Source: Streptomyces sp. NBC_01197 (GTDB lineage: Bacteria > Actinomycetota > Actinomycetes > Streptomycetales > Streptomycetaceae). Taken from it: a DNA stretch of 64,000 bases. Under the pieces are notes generated by a model. The model was not told the DNA's origin, did not search any database, and was given only the letters and a program-made list of their open reading frames with translations. The stretch lies in the NCBI RefSeq assembly GCF_036010505.1, contig NZ_CP108569.1, forward strand, positions 5,509,001 to 5,573,000, written 5' to 3'. Position numbers and translations under genes: made by a program. Shown one piece after another: positions 42,630-51,091 of the stretch; position 1 is the stretch's first letter; every line of letters starts with the position of its first letter.

Positions 42630-43082
42630 ATGCGGCGCATGTCCCTTCCGAGCCGAGAGCTGACCCCCGACGACCTCGAACTCATCGAGTTCGCACGGCA
42701 GATCGTCGATACGAACACCGATGGCGAAGACGGCGTCCACACCATGGGCGCGGTCGTGCGCGGGGCGGACGGTGAGATGTACGGCGGTATCAACCTCTAC
42801 CACTTCACCGGTGGGCCCTGCGCCGAACTCGTCGCGCTCGGGCACGCCCGTGCGTCCGGCGCGCGCGAACTCGTCACCATCGTCGCCGTGGGGAACTGCG
42901 GGCGCGGGCCCGTCGGCCCCTGCGGGCGGGACCGGCAGATTCTCTTCGACTACCACCCGGATATCCGCGTCATCCTCCCCACCCCCGACGGCATCAGAAG
43001 TGTCCGGATCAAGGACCTGATGCCCCTCGCCGCCGTGTGGAGCCCCGAGGACGGCGTAAGGGCCTTCGAACCGGAACTCTAG
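42630..43082 (+). CDS. Cytidine deaminase-family protein with altered zinc motif
   Basis: 150 residues (147 if the second ATG at 42639 is used). The first zinc motif is GPCAELVALGHA (Cys with catalytic Glu). The second, normally PCGxCRQ, reads GPCGRDRQ, so the last zinc Cys is Asp. An extra Cys lies nearby in GNCGRGPVGPC. The family deaminates cytidine or, in blasticidin-resistance relatives, related nucleosides. The stop overlaps the nickel transporter stop by 3 bp on the other strand. Confidence 0.85.
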   Translation: MRRMSLPSRELTPDDLELIEFARQIVDTNTDGEDGVHTMGAVVRGADGEMYGGINLYHFTGGPCAELVALGHARASGARELVTIVAVGNCGRGPVGPCGRDRQILFDYHPDIRVILPTPDGIRSVRIKDLMPLAAVWSPEDGVRAFEPEL

Positions 43083-44263
43083 GGACGGCCGCCCGGCGTG
43101 CCGGTCTGACCGGCTTCCTCGTGCATGGCGTTCCGGCCCGGGCCCGCCGGGCTGAGGCCCGCTGTCCACTTCTCCTCGATGCGGCCGAACTTCCAGATCG
43201 CCATGGCCACCAGCCAGGTCACGAAGAACAGCCCGACGATCACGAACCCGACGATGTTCAGATCCAGTCCGCCCACCCAGTCCCAGAAGGCGCCGTGCAG
43301 GCCGAGTTTCTGGGTGAGCAGGCCGAGCAGTTCGACTGTCCCGATGATGAACGCGACCGCCACCGAGAGGCCGGTGATCGTGAGGTTGTAGTAGACCTTG
43401 CGGACGGGCTTCGAGAACGCCCAGCCGTACGCGAAGTTCATGAACGAGCCGTCGATGGTGTCCAGCAGGCACATGCCGGCCGCGAACAGCACCGGCAGGC
43501 AGAGGATCGCGTACCAGGGCAGCCCGGACGCGGCGCCGGAGCCCGCCAGGACGAGCAGGGCGATCTCCGTGGCCGTGTCGAAGCCGAGGCCGAAGAGCAG
43601 TCCGAGCGGGTACATCTGCCAGGGCTTGGTGATCGACTTCATCACGCGCCCCAGAAGCCGGTTCATCAGGCCCCGGTTGTTCAGGTGCTCCTCCAGGGCG
43701 GCCTCGTCGAAGTCGCCCGAGCGCATCTTCCGGAAGACCTTCCAGATCCCCACCAGGATGAGGACGTTGATGCCTGCGATCAGATAGAGGAAGAACCCGG
43801 AGACGGTCGTGCCGATCAGGCTGGTGACGTTGTGCAGCTGAGAGTTGTCGTCGCGCACCGGGCCCGCGAGGGCCTTCACTCCGAGGGACAGCAGGAACGC
43901 CAGGACGAACACGACGCTGGAGTGCCCGAGCGAGAACCAGAAGCCCACTGACAAAGGGCGCTGCTTCTCGTTCATCAGCTTGCGGGTGGTGTTGTCGATC
44001 GCCGCGATGTGGTCCGCGTCGAAGGCGTGCCGCATCCCCAGGGTGTACGCGGTGACACCGATCCCGATGCCGAACGACTTCGTACCGAGGCTGTAGTGCT
44101 CGGGGGCCACGATCGTCACCAGCGTGAGCCACCCGACGACGTGCAGCGCCACGATGAACGCGCCCATGCCGCCCAGCCGGGTCCACTCCTGGCGTGTCAT
44201 CGACATCTGCAGACGCCGGCGTCGCGTGGGGGTCGGGAGTGGTGCGGTGGACGTGGTGCTCAT
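43079..44263 (-). CDS. Nickel/cobalt permease, HoxN/NixA (NiCoT) family
   Basis: 394 residues, eight membrane segments. The NiCoT signature in the second helix is RHAFDADHIAAIDNTTRK (H-x4-D-H), and the second motif region LGFDTATEIALLVLAG and LFAAGMCLLDTIDGSFM are intact. It takes up Ni2+, with Co2+ possible, for metalloenzymes such as NiSOD or urease. Start MSTTSTAPLPTP at 44263. A Nur-type palindrome sits 44 bp upstream, suggesting nickel-dependent repression. Confidence 0.95.
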   Translation of the reverse strand: MSTTSTAPLPTPTRRRRLQMSMTRQEWTRLGGMGAFIVALHVVGWLTLVTIVAPEHYSLGTKSFGIGIGVTAYTLGMRHAFDADHIAAIDNTTRKLMNEKQRPLSVGFWFSLGHSSVVFVLAFLLSLGVKALAGPVRDDNSQLHNVTSLIGTTVSGFFLYLIAGINVLILVGIWKVFRKMRSGDFDEAALEEHLNNRGLMNRLLGRVMKSITKPWQMYPLGLLFGLGFDTATEIALLVLAGSGAASGLPWYAILCLPVLFAAGMCLLDTIDGSFMNFAYGWAFSKPVRKVYYNLTITGLSVAVAFIIGTVELLGLLTQKLGLHGAFWDWVGGLDLNIVGFVIVGLFFVTWLVAMAIWKFGRIEEKWTAGLSPAGPGRNAMHEEAGQTGTPGGRP

Positions 44264-44306
44264 GGGTGCTTGCTGCCTTCCGGTTCGATAAGCCGTAGAC
44301 AGCCAA

Positions 44307-44323
44307 TTGCAAATTGGTCGCAA
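44307..44323 (-). promoter_or_regulatory. Nur-like box upstream of the nickel permease
   Basis: On the minus strand TTGCGA-CCAAT-TTGCAA fits the published Streptomyces Nur consensus (tGCaa-N5-ttGCa), 44 bp before the permease ATG. Nur represses nickel uptake genes when nickel is plentiful. The match and location are seen, and binding is inferred. Confidence 0.65.
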
Positions 44324-44364
44324 TAGCAACCAAGGCGCAGTAAAGGCAGGTCAGGGTGGGTCTC

Positions 44365-44431
44365 GGCGTCCGGCCGTCCGCGGCGTCCGGCCGTCCGCGG
44401 CGTCCGGCCGTCCGCGGCGTCCGGCCGTCGG
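44365..44431. repeat. Tandem 17-bp repeat
   Basis: Nearly four copies of GGCGTCCGGCCGTCCGC run head to tail from 44365, the last one diverged. They lie between the nickel permease promoter and the 3' end of the phosphatase gene and share the CGTCCGG core with the 23-bp array near 23.7 kb. Confidence 0.9.
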
Positions 44432-44477
44432 AGTGTCCAGTCGTCCGGGCCCCGGGTGCCTCGTTGTCCCGGCGCTG

Positions 44478-45584
44478 CTACCGCGCCGTGCCCCGGGTCC
44501 CGCTGACGGCGCCGTTGTCCCGGTACCGGAGCAGCAGCATGGCCGCGTCGTCCTGGAGCGGGCCCGCCGTGTGCTGCACCAGGTCCTTGCGCAGGCACTC
44601 CAGCGCACGCTCCGGATCATCGTCCCTCAGAAGCTGGTGCCGCTCTCCCAGGGGGTAGAAGGTCCCGTCGTGGTCCCGGGCCTCGGTCACGCCGTCGGTA
44701 TAGAGGAGCAGCTGGTCGCCGGGGCCGAAGGCGACCCGGAAGGGCTGCGGCCCGTCGGTCCCGTGGACGCCGAGGCCCAGCGGGAGCGCGTACTCGGCCG
44801 GCTCGGGGAAGTGCGCGGAGCCGTCCGCCCGTACGAGGAGGGGCGGCGGATGCCCGTAGTTGAGGAACACCGCGCCCCCGTCCGGGCTGATCTCCGCGAT
44901 CAGCGCCGTCACGAACTTCTCGCCCTGGAGCGCCCGGTCCACGGACCGTTCGACGCGGGCTCCGACCCCCGCCAGGTCCGGCTCGTCGTGCGCGGCCTCC
45001 CGGAAGGCGCCGAGCACGACTGCCGCGGTCTCGACGGCCTCCAGCCCCTTGCCCTGTACGTCCCCGACGATCACGCGTACCCCGTCCGGGGCGGCGACCA
45101 CCTCGTACAGATCCCCGCCGATGTGCGCCTCCGCCACGGCCGATGTGTACGAGACGGCGGCGCGCAGATGGCCCGCTCTGTGCGGCACCGGGCGGAGCAG
45201 CACCCGCTGGGCGACCTCGGCGATGGAGCGCACGCTGGCCAGCTCCGCCTCGCGGCGCTGGCGCATGACCGCGGCCGCGACCCCGGCGATGGTCACGCCG
45301 AGCACCGACGACATCGCGGTGTATCCGCGCCTGGCGTGGAACGCCCCGTCGTGCCAGGCGAGTGAGTAGCAGAGCACGAGGGCCAGCATCCCGATGGCGG
45401 CCGTGCGCCGCCAGCCGCCGATCAGCCCGGCAAACGCCGGCCCGAGAGAGATCAGCGGCAGGAATCCGACACTCGAACCCGCAGAGATGTCCACTCCCGC
45501 GACCACGGCCATCACCGCGAACGGCAGGACGGACAGCGACAGGACCGACAGCGAGGCGAACGCGGGACTCTTCTCCTCTGGCAC
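44478..45584 (-). CDS. PP2C-type SpoIIE-family serine phosphatase, membrane bound
   Basis: 368 residues from a GTG. Residues 1-110 hold four or so hydrophobic segments (SVLPFAVMAVVAGVDI...GMLALVLCYSLAW). The rest is a SpoIIE/PP2C catalytic domain: GGDLYEVV, GDVQGKGLEAVET, LNYGHPPPLL and LLLYTDGVTEARD hold the metal-binding Asp residues. It probably dephosphorylates an anti-anti-sigma factor in a sigma-B-like switch. Streptomyces has dozens of these, so the partner cannot be named. Confidence 0.93.
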   Translation of the reverse strand: MPEEKSPAFASLSVLSLSVLPFAVMAVVAGVDISAGSSVGFLPLISLGPAFAGLIGGWRRTAAIGMLALVLCYSLAWHDGAFHARRGYTAMSSVLGVTIAGVAAAVMRQRREAELASVRSIAEVAQRVLLRPVPHRAGHLRAAVSYTSAVAEAHIGGDLYEVVAAPDGVRVIVGDVQGKGLEAVETAAVVLGAFREAAHDEPDLAGVGARVERSVDRALQGEKFVTALIAEISPDGGAVFLNYGHPPPLLVRADGSAHFPEPAEYALPLGLGVHGTDGPQPFRVAFGPGDQLLLYTDGVTEARDHDGTFYPLGERHQLLRDDDPERALECLRKDLVQHTAGPLQDDAAMLLLRYRDNGAVSGTRGTAR

Positions 45585-45995
45585 AGGGTTCTCCGGTGGT
45601 GTGGCGGGCGATTCGCGGACGGGCGGTGGCTCCTCGGCCCTCCATGGCCGTCAGACGGACATCTGTGCGGTTGCGTTGCACGTGAGAGCACGTATGCGGG
45701 TTCCCGAACACGTTCCAGGACGCGTTCTCGGGCGCCTCCAGGGTGCGTTCCCGGATGCCCACCCTAGGTGTTTAGCCTATGTAAAGGTTTCCCTTGCCAA
45801 GTATCGGAGTCACATCGACGTTATGGAATCGAGGCCGGCTGCACGGACCGGCCGGACACCGGGGGAGGGCCGGGCCGGAGCTGACGCCGAATCCCGCCGG
45901 CCGATGCCCGTACATGAACCCGGACCGGCCCCCGCCGGGCCCCGCCCGAACCCGCCTGCGAAACCGAACACCCCCATGGGGCAGTCTCTGTTGAC
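45585..45995. other. 411-bp divergent spacer
   Basis: No convincing gene. It separates the phosphatase and the TrkA-like gene. An AT-rich dyad, TTTAGCCTATGTAAA (45771-45785), stands out in otherwise G/C-rich sequence and could be an operator or promoter element. A short frame from 45823 has no homology that I recognise. Confidence 0.4.
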
Positions 45996-47954
45996 GTGTA
46001 CTCACTCCCGAATCAGAGCCAACAGAGCTCCCCCGACGGCCACATGATCGTCTGTGGTGACGACGGCCTGGCCCACCGGCTCGCCGCCGAGCTGCGCGGT
46101 GTGTACCGGGAGACGGTGACCCTCGTCGTACCGCCCGCCGGAGCGGCGGGTGTCCCGGCGCACACCCAACTCACCCCGGTCGGCCGGGCCTCCGCCCTCT
46201 TCGGGCGGATGTCGCGCGTCGTCGCGGGCCCGCCGTCCGGCGACCGGGACGCGGTGGCTGACCGGCTGCTCGAATCGTCCGGCCTGGACGACGAGGTGCT
46301 GCTGCGCGCCGGAGTGGAAGAGGCGTCGGCGCTGGCGCTCGTCCACCAGGACGACGAGGCGAATATCCGGGCCGCGCTCGCCGCCAGGCGGCTCAACCCC
46401 CGGCTGCGGCTGGTGATCCGGCTCTACAACCGCAAGCTCGGCCAGCATCTGGAGGAACTGCTCGACCAGGCAGCCGCCGTCAGCGCGCCGGACATGGACC
46501 GGGAGGAGGCCGACGCCACTACGACCGTACTGTCGGACGCCGACACCGCGGCCCCCTCCCTCGCGGCGACCGCCGTTGCCGGTACGAGCAAGGTCGTCCA
46601 GGCCGACGGACTGCTGCTGCGCGCCGTGGAGCGGCCGCCGGCCGCCCGGTACGGGCCGGCCACCGACCCCTGCCTGTGCACCCTGGCGCTGCTCTCGTCG
46701 ACCAACGGTGATCCGGGAGGAGCCGACGGTTCGGACAGCAGCGGCGAGGCGGGACCCCAGCTCCTCCCCGACGAGGCGTCCGTCCGCGCGGCGTCCGGGC
46801 GGGGCACGGTCGTCCTCGAGGCGGTCTCGTACCAGGGCCCCGACCTCTCTCCGAGCAGACTGGCCGGCCGCGGCGCGCCCCTCAGGCAGGTTTTCTCGCG
46901 TCGGCTGCGCTGGTCCCTCTTCGGGATCTTCGCCTCGGTGTTCGGCCTGGCCGTCGCCTCCTGGCTGACCACGGACGAGCCGCCGGTGCACGCCGCGTAT
47001 CTGACGATCCTCGACATCTTCGCGATAGACGATCCCGCGATTGGCCAGCCCACCAGCCGCCAGGTGCTCCAGATGCTGTCCGGGCTGACCGGGCTGTTGC
47101 TGCTGCCGGTGCTGGTCGCGGCCGTACTGGAAGGGCTCGGTACGTTCCGCACCGCCGCCGCGCTGCGCCGCCCGCCGCGCGGGCTCTCCGGGCACGTCGT
47201 CCTGCTCGGGCTCGGCAAGATCGGCTCACGGGTGCTGGCCCGGCTGCGGGAGCTGGACATCCCCGTCGTGTGCGTGGAGGCCGACCCGGAGGCGCGCGGG
47301 GTCGCCCTGGCGCGGCGGCTGCGGGTGCCGATCGTGATCGGCGACGTGACCACGGAGGGCGTGCTGGAGGCCGCCAAGATCGAACGGGCCCGCGCGCTGC
47401 TCGCGCTCACCAGCGCCGACATCACCAACCTGGAGGCGGCGCTGTACGCCCGCACAGTGAAGCCCGACCTCCGGGTGGCGATGCGGCTCTTCGACGACGC
47501 GTTCGCCTACGCCGTCTTCCGTACGCTGCGTGCGGCCCACCCGCAGGCGGTCACCCGGAGCCGGAGCGTCTCCACGCTGGCCGCGCCCGCCTTCGCCGCG
47601 GCGATGATGGGCCGCCAGATCCTCGGTGCCATGCCGGTCGAGCGCCAGGTGCTGCTGTTCGCGGCGGTGGATGTCGCGGGCCACCCCCTGCTGGAGGGCC
47701 GCACCCTCGGCGAGGTCTTCCGGGAGGGTGCCTGGCGGATCCTCGCGCTCGATCTCGCGGACCCGGACGAGCGCCGCGCCGATCTGTCCGTGCCCCGCTC
47801 CTCGGACGGGGAGAGCCGCAAGGCCGAGCTGGTCTGGAACCTGCCGCAGAGCTATGTCCTGCGCCCCCAGGACCGGGTTGTCATCGCGGGGACCCGGCAG
47901 GGTCTGGGCGATCTGCTGGGCAGGAGGCAGCCCCGCGTCGTGGCGGAGCCGTAG
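45996..47954 (+). CDS. TrkA-N/RCK-type protein with two Rossmann units and two membrane helices
   Basis: 652 residues. N-terminal half: a Rossmann-like unit starting HMIVCGDDGLAHRLAAEL. Centre: two membrane helices (LFGIFASVFGLAVASWLTT and LTGLLLLPVLVAAVLEGLG). C-terminal half: a classic TrkA-N unit (VVLLGLGKIGSRVLARLRE, then CVEADPE) and a TrkA-C-like end. The layout is that of NAD-gated K+ channels, but the region between the helices reads TILDIFAIDDPAIGQ with no TVGYG-type filter. The start is uncertain: GTG at 45996 or ATG at 46044. It may be a regulatory subunit or a non-K+ channel. Confidence 0.82.
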   Translation: MYSLPNQSQQSSPDGHMIVCGDDGLAHRLAAELRGVYRETVTLVVPPAGAAGVPAHTQLTPVGRASALFGRMSRVVAGPPSGDRDAVADRLLESSGLDDEVLLRAGVEEASALALVHQDDEANIRAALAARRLNPRLRLVIRLYNRKLGQHLEELLDQAAAVSAPDMDREEADATTTVLSDADTAAPSLAATAVAGTSKVVQADGLLLRAVERPPAARYGPATDPCLCTLALLSSTNGDPGGADGSDSSGEAGPQLLPDEASVRAASGRGTVVLEAVSYQGPDLSPSRLAGRGAPLRQVFSRRLRWSLFGIFASVFGLAVASWLTTDEPPVHAAYLTILDIFAIDDPAIGQPTSRQVLQMLSGLTGLLLLPVLVAAVLEGLGTFRTAAALRRPPRGLSGHVVLLGLGKIGSRVLARLRELDIPVVCVEADPEARGVALARRLRVPIVIGDVTTEGVLEAAKIERARALLALTSADITNLEAALYARTVKPDLRVAMRLFDDAFAYAVFRTLRAAHPQAVTRSRSVSTLAAPAFAAAMMGRQILGAMPVERQVLLFAAVDVAGHPLLEGRTLGEVFREGAWRILALDLADPDERRADLSVPRSSDGESRKAELVWNLPQSYVLRPQDRVVIAGTRQGLGDLLGRRQPRVVAEP

Positions 47955-48211
47955 GGGCGGGGCGGGTCGGCGCTCCCCGGCATCGGCTCCGGCCCTCCGC
48001 TTCACCCGGATGGCCGCGCTCCGCTGGTTGCGCGGTGGGCGCTCACGGAGGCTCGGAGCTGTCACCGGGAGGGCAGCGGCATCGGGTCCACGGCATCGGG
48101 TCCACCAGGGCCGGAACACCTCACCGGACTGTGGCGGACGCGTGAATCCGAGGGTTCCCACGGCCGCCTCCGCGCTCCCGCGCGCCTGTGCGCGGCCGAG
48201 AGGAGTCCGAA

Positions 48212-49783
48212 GTGACCGACCAAGCCGACGGCTCCAGTCAGGCCGACCGCCCCGACCGCCCCGACCGCCCCGACCGCCCCGACCGCCCCGACCGCCCCGA
48301 CCGCCCCGACCGCCCCGACCGTCCTGATCACGAAGGCCACCCCGACCAACCCGGCCCCTCAGGCACCGCCGGTCCCGCCGACCAGGCCGAGCCCGCCGCG
48401 CCCCCCGGACCCGCCGTACCCCCCGCCCCCTCCGATCTCACGGAGCTGGCAGCCGAGGCATACATCTACGGATATCCGCTGGTCTTCGACCTGTCGATGG
48501 TCCAGGCCGCCCTGCACGAGGGGTTCGGTTCGCTGCCGTCCGCCTCCTTCAATGAGTTCGCCCACTCCTCGCGGCTCGCCACCCCCGACGCGCACTTCGT
48601 GTCCGTGAACAACGACACGGTGTACTCGATCGCGCAGCTCGACCTCTCCGGCGGCCCGCTGCGGCTGCACGTACCCGACACGCTCGGCGCGTACTACGTG
48701 CTGCAGTTCATCGACGCGTGGAGCAACAACTTCGCCTACGTGGGCCGCCGTGCGACCGGCACGGGTGAGACCAAGTGGCTGATCGTGCCGCCCGGCTGGG
48801 CCGGTGAGACCCCCGAGGGGATGACCGGGGTGATCGACGCGCCGACCACGATCGTCTCGATCGCCGGCCGCTTCGCCTGCGCGGGCCCCGCGGACCTGCC
48901 GCGTGTGCACGGGCTGCAGCAGCGGCTCACCCTGAAGGTCCTCGAGGAATTCATGCACCACACCTGGCTGCCTGCCACCGACCCCGATGTGCCGGAACCG
49001 CTGCACTTCTTCGAGAAGCTGCGGGTCTGGATGGCGGCCTTCCCGCCGTCGGCCGATGACCGTGCCTACCAGGACCGCTTCCAGCCGCTGCAGCTGCTGG
49101 AGGAGGGGCCATCGCCGTACGTCCACCCCGCTCCCGAGCTCCTGCACGCGCTCACCGAAGGGCTGAAGCGCGGAGCGGCGCGGGTCGAGAAGGCGAGCCG
49201 GACGGGGGTGGACGGCACCCGTGCCCCCGGTGCCTGGGAGATGAACCCGCACCTCTTCGACTACAACCTCGACTGGTTCGGGGTGGGTACCCATGACTCC
49301 CCGGAGTGGCGCATCGAGGACCGGACGGCGTCGTATCTGACCAGGGCGGTCGCCGCGCGGGTCGGTCTGTGGGGCAACCACGGCTACGAAGCGGTGTACG
49401 CGCACACCTTCGAAGACGCGGACGGCCACTGGCTCAACGGCTCCAGAAAATACACCCTGCGCTTCGAAACTCCGCCGCCCGTACGGTCGTTCTGGTCCGT
49501 GACCATGTACGACTCGCCGGACTACTACCTCGTGGCCAACCCCGCGGACCGCTACTCCATCGGCGACCGCACGCCAGGTCTCGTGTACGGCGACGACGGG
49601 TCGCTGACGCTGCACATCCAGAAGGACCGCCCCACCGACCCGGCGGAGGCGGCCAACTGGCTGCCCGCGCCGGAGGGCGACTTCCGGCCGATGCTCCGCC
49701 TCTACACGCCGGAGCAGTCCGTCCTGGACGGGAGTTACGAGATCCCGCGCATCACTCCGAAACGGGAGCCGGGGGCTGCCTGA
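48212..49783 (+). CDS. DUF1254/DUF1214 protein with Asp-Arg-Pro repeat leader
   Basis: 523 residues from a GTG with AGGAG nine bases upstream. Residues 1-75 are low complexity with eight or nine DRP tripeptides. Then comes the conserved DUF1254 part (LAAEAYIYGYPLVFDLSMVQAAL, then FVSVNNDTVYSIAQLDLSGGPLRL) and a C-terminal DUF1214 part (GSRKYTLRFE...VRSFWSVTMYDSPDYYLVAN). The family is widespread and of unknown function, and is usually secreted in Gram-negatives. No clear signal peptide is seen here. No operon partner. Confidence 0.88.
   Translation: MTDQADGSSQADRPDRPDRPDRPDRPDRPDRPDRPDRPDHEGHPDQPGPSGTAGPADQAEPAAPPGPAVPPAPSDLTELAAEAYIYGYPLVFDLSMVQAALHEGFGSLPSASFNEFAHSSRLATPDAHFVSVNNDTVYSIAQLDLSGGPLRLHVPDTLGAYYVLQFIDAWSNNFAYVGRRATGTGETKWLIVPPGWAGETPEGMTGVIDAPTTIVSIAGRFACAGPADLPRVHGLQQRLTLKVLEEFMHHTWLPATDPDVPEPLHFFEKLRVWMAAFPPSADDRAYQDRFQPLQLLEEGPSPYVHPAPELLHALTEGLKRGAARVEKASRTGVDGTRAPGAWEMNPHLFDYNLDWFGVGTHDSPEWRIEDRTASYLTRAVAARVGLWGNHGYEAVYAHTFEDADGHWLNGSRKYTLRFETPPPVRSFWSVTMYDSPDYYLVANPADRYSIGDRTPGLVYGDDGSLTLHIQKDRPTDPAEAANWLPAPEGDFRPMLRLYTPEQSVLDGSYEIPRITPKREPGAA
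48245..48325 (+). repeat. 9-bp coding repeat (Asp-Arg-Pro)
   Basis: Eight perfect copies of GACCGCCCC and a ninth diverged copy, in frame, encode the Asp-Arg-Pro run at the start of the DUF1254 protein. Copy number is likely to vary among strains by slippage. Confidence 0.95.
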
Positions 49784-49886
49784 GCCCTGCTGCCTGACCC
49801 CCCGGCCGGGCGCACTCCGGGTCATGCGCGGCAACCCGATCGCCGGATCCGTGCCCGGGACGGCCGGTCCGCGTCAGACTGGAAGT

Positions 49887-50138
49887 ATGTGCCGCAGTAT
49901 CAAGACTCTCCGTCCGCCCGTCCTCCCCGGGGAAGCGACCGAGGAGGACATCAGGGCCGCAGCGCTTCAGTACGTACGGAAGGTCTCCGGCTTCCGGGCC
50001 CCCGCCGCGCACAACCGCGCGGTGTTCGACCGGGCCGTCGACGAGATCGCCCGCGCGACGCAGACACTGCTCGCCGACCTGGAGGTGCGGGGGAGCGGGT
50101 CGGGAACACCGAAGGGGGCCGCGCAGACCCGGGGGTGA
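49887..50138 (+). CDS. DUF2277-family small protein
   Basis: 83 residues, MCRSIKTLRPPVLPGEATEED, then AALQYVRKVSGFRAPAAHN and VFDRAVDEIARATQTLLADL. This is the whole DUF2277 domain. These proteins are small, helical, conserved in actinobacteria and without a known role. The C-terminal tail after residue 65 is Gly/Ser-rich. Stand-alone gene convergent with dedA. Confidence 0.88.
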   Translation: MCRSIKTLRPPVLPGEATEEDIRAAALQYVRKVSGFRAPAAHNRAVFDRAVDEIARATQTLLADLEVRGSGSGTPKGAAQTRG

Positions 50139-50164
50139 GGGCCAGGCGGGGCCCCGGGCCGGGG

Positions 50165-50794
50165 TTACGAGACCGGTGCCGCCACCGGCGCGGGACGCCG
50201 TATCAGCAGTGCTGCCACCGAGCCCGCGCCGAACAGCGCGAAGAGCGAGACCGCCGTACCCAGCCAGCTCGTGCCCAGCCACTGGCCGCCGAAGTATCCG
50301 AGGCCCACGCTGTAACCCGCCCAGGCCACGCCCGCCAGGGCCGACCAGGGCAGGAACTCCTTCGCCCTGCGGTGCGCGGCGCCCGCGCCCAGCGAGACGA
50401 TCGAACGGCCCGCCGGTGCGAAGCGGGCTATCACGACGAGCAGACCGCCGCCACGCGCCAGCGCCGTGCCGAGGCGTTCCTGTGCGCTGGTGAGACGCCG
50501 TGAGCGGGCGATGGCCCGGTCGAGGCGTTCGCCTCCGCGCCAGGCCAGCCGGTACGCGATCAGGTCGCCCACGATCGAGGCGGCCGCGGCGCAGGCAGTG
50601 AGGACCAGCAAGTCCGGGACGTTGTGCGGGACTTCACCGGCCACCGTGGTCGAACCGGCGGCGGCGCCGGTGGCCGCCGTGATCACCAGGACCCCGCTGG
50701 GGAGCAGCGGTACGAAGACGTCGAGGACGACGGAGAGCGCGACCACGGCATAGATCCATGGACTGTCGGTCAACGACCGCACACTCTCCAGCAC
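50165..50794 (-). CDS. DedA-family membrane protein
   Basis: 209 residues with about five hydrophobic segments. The DedA/SNARE-associated signature region is visible: FVPLLPSGVLVITAATGAAAG near residue 27, and RFAPAGRSIVSLGAGAAHRRAKEFLPWSALAGVAWAG. DedA proteins move or flip membrane lipids, with undecaprenyl phosphate or phospholipid suggested for relatives, and support envelope homeostasis. The start MLESVRSLTDSPW at 50794 is in a divergent arrangement with the SOD-like gene, gap of about 300 bp. Confidence 0.9.
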   Translation of the reverse strand: MLESVRSLTDSPWIYAVVALSVVLDVFVPLLPSGVLVITAATGAAAGSTTVAGEVPHNVPDLLVLTACAAAASIVGDLIAYRLAWRGGERLDRAIARSRRLTSAQERLGTALARGGGLLVVIARFAPAGRSIVSLGAGAAHRRAKEFLPWSALAGVAWAGYSVGLGYFGGQWLGTSWLGTAVSLFALFGAGSVAALLIRRPAPVAAPVS

Positions 50795-51091
50795 CGGACT
50801 CCCCGTTCATGAAGGCGCCGCGGTGTCGCAGGGGAGCGGCAGGTGCGGCTGTACAGCCATACAGCGTACGCGGGGAGGGTCCGCGTCCATTCGCCGGGGC
50901 CGGTGATGTTCGAAAGCTCCCGTTCACCCGTACGGCTGCTCCCGTACGGGGGTTTGGCCGCGCTGCGGCCAGGCTGGGCCGTACAGCTGCGGAACAGTGG
51001 CGAACGAGCAACCCGGGCGAACGAGTCGACGAGCAATCGGCCCTCGACATCGGGCATCGGACATCGGGCAAACGAGCACAAGGAGCGGACG

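Noticed and set aside
48245..48325. CRISPR-like direct repeats
   Set aside because: Units are 9 bp, have no spacers, and code Asp-Arg-Pro in frame.
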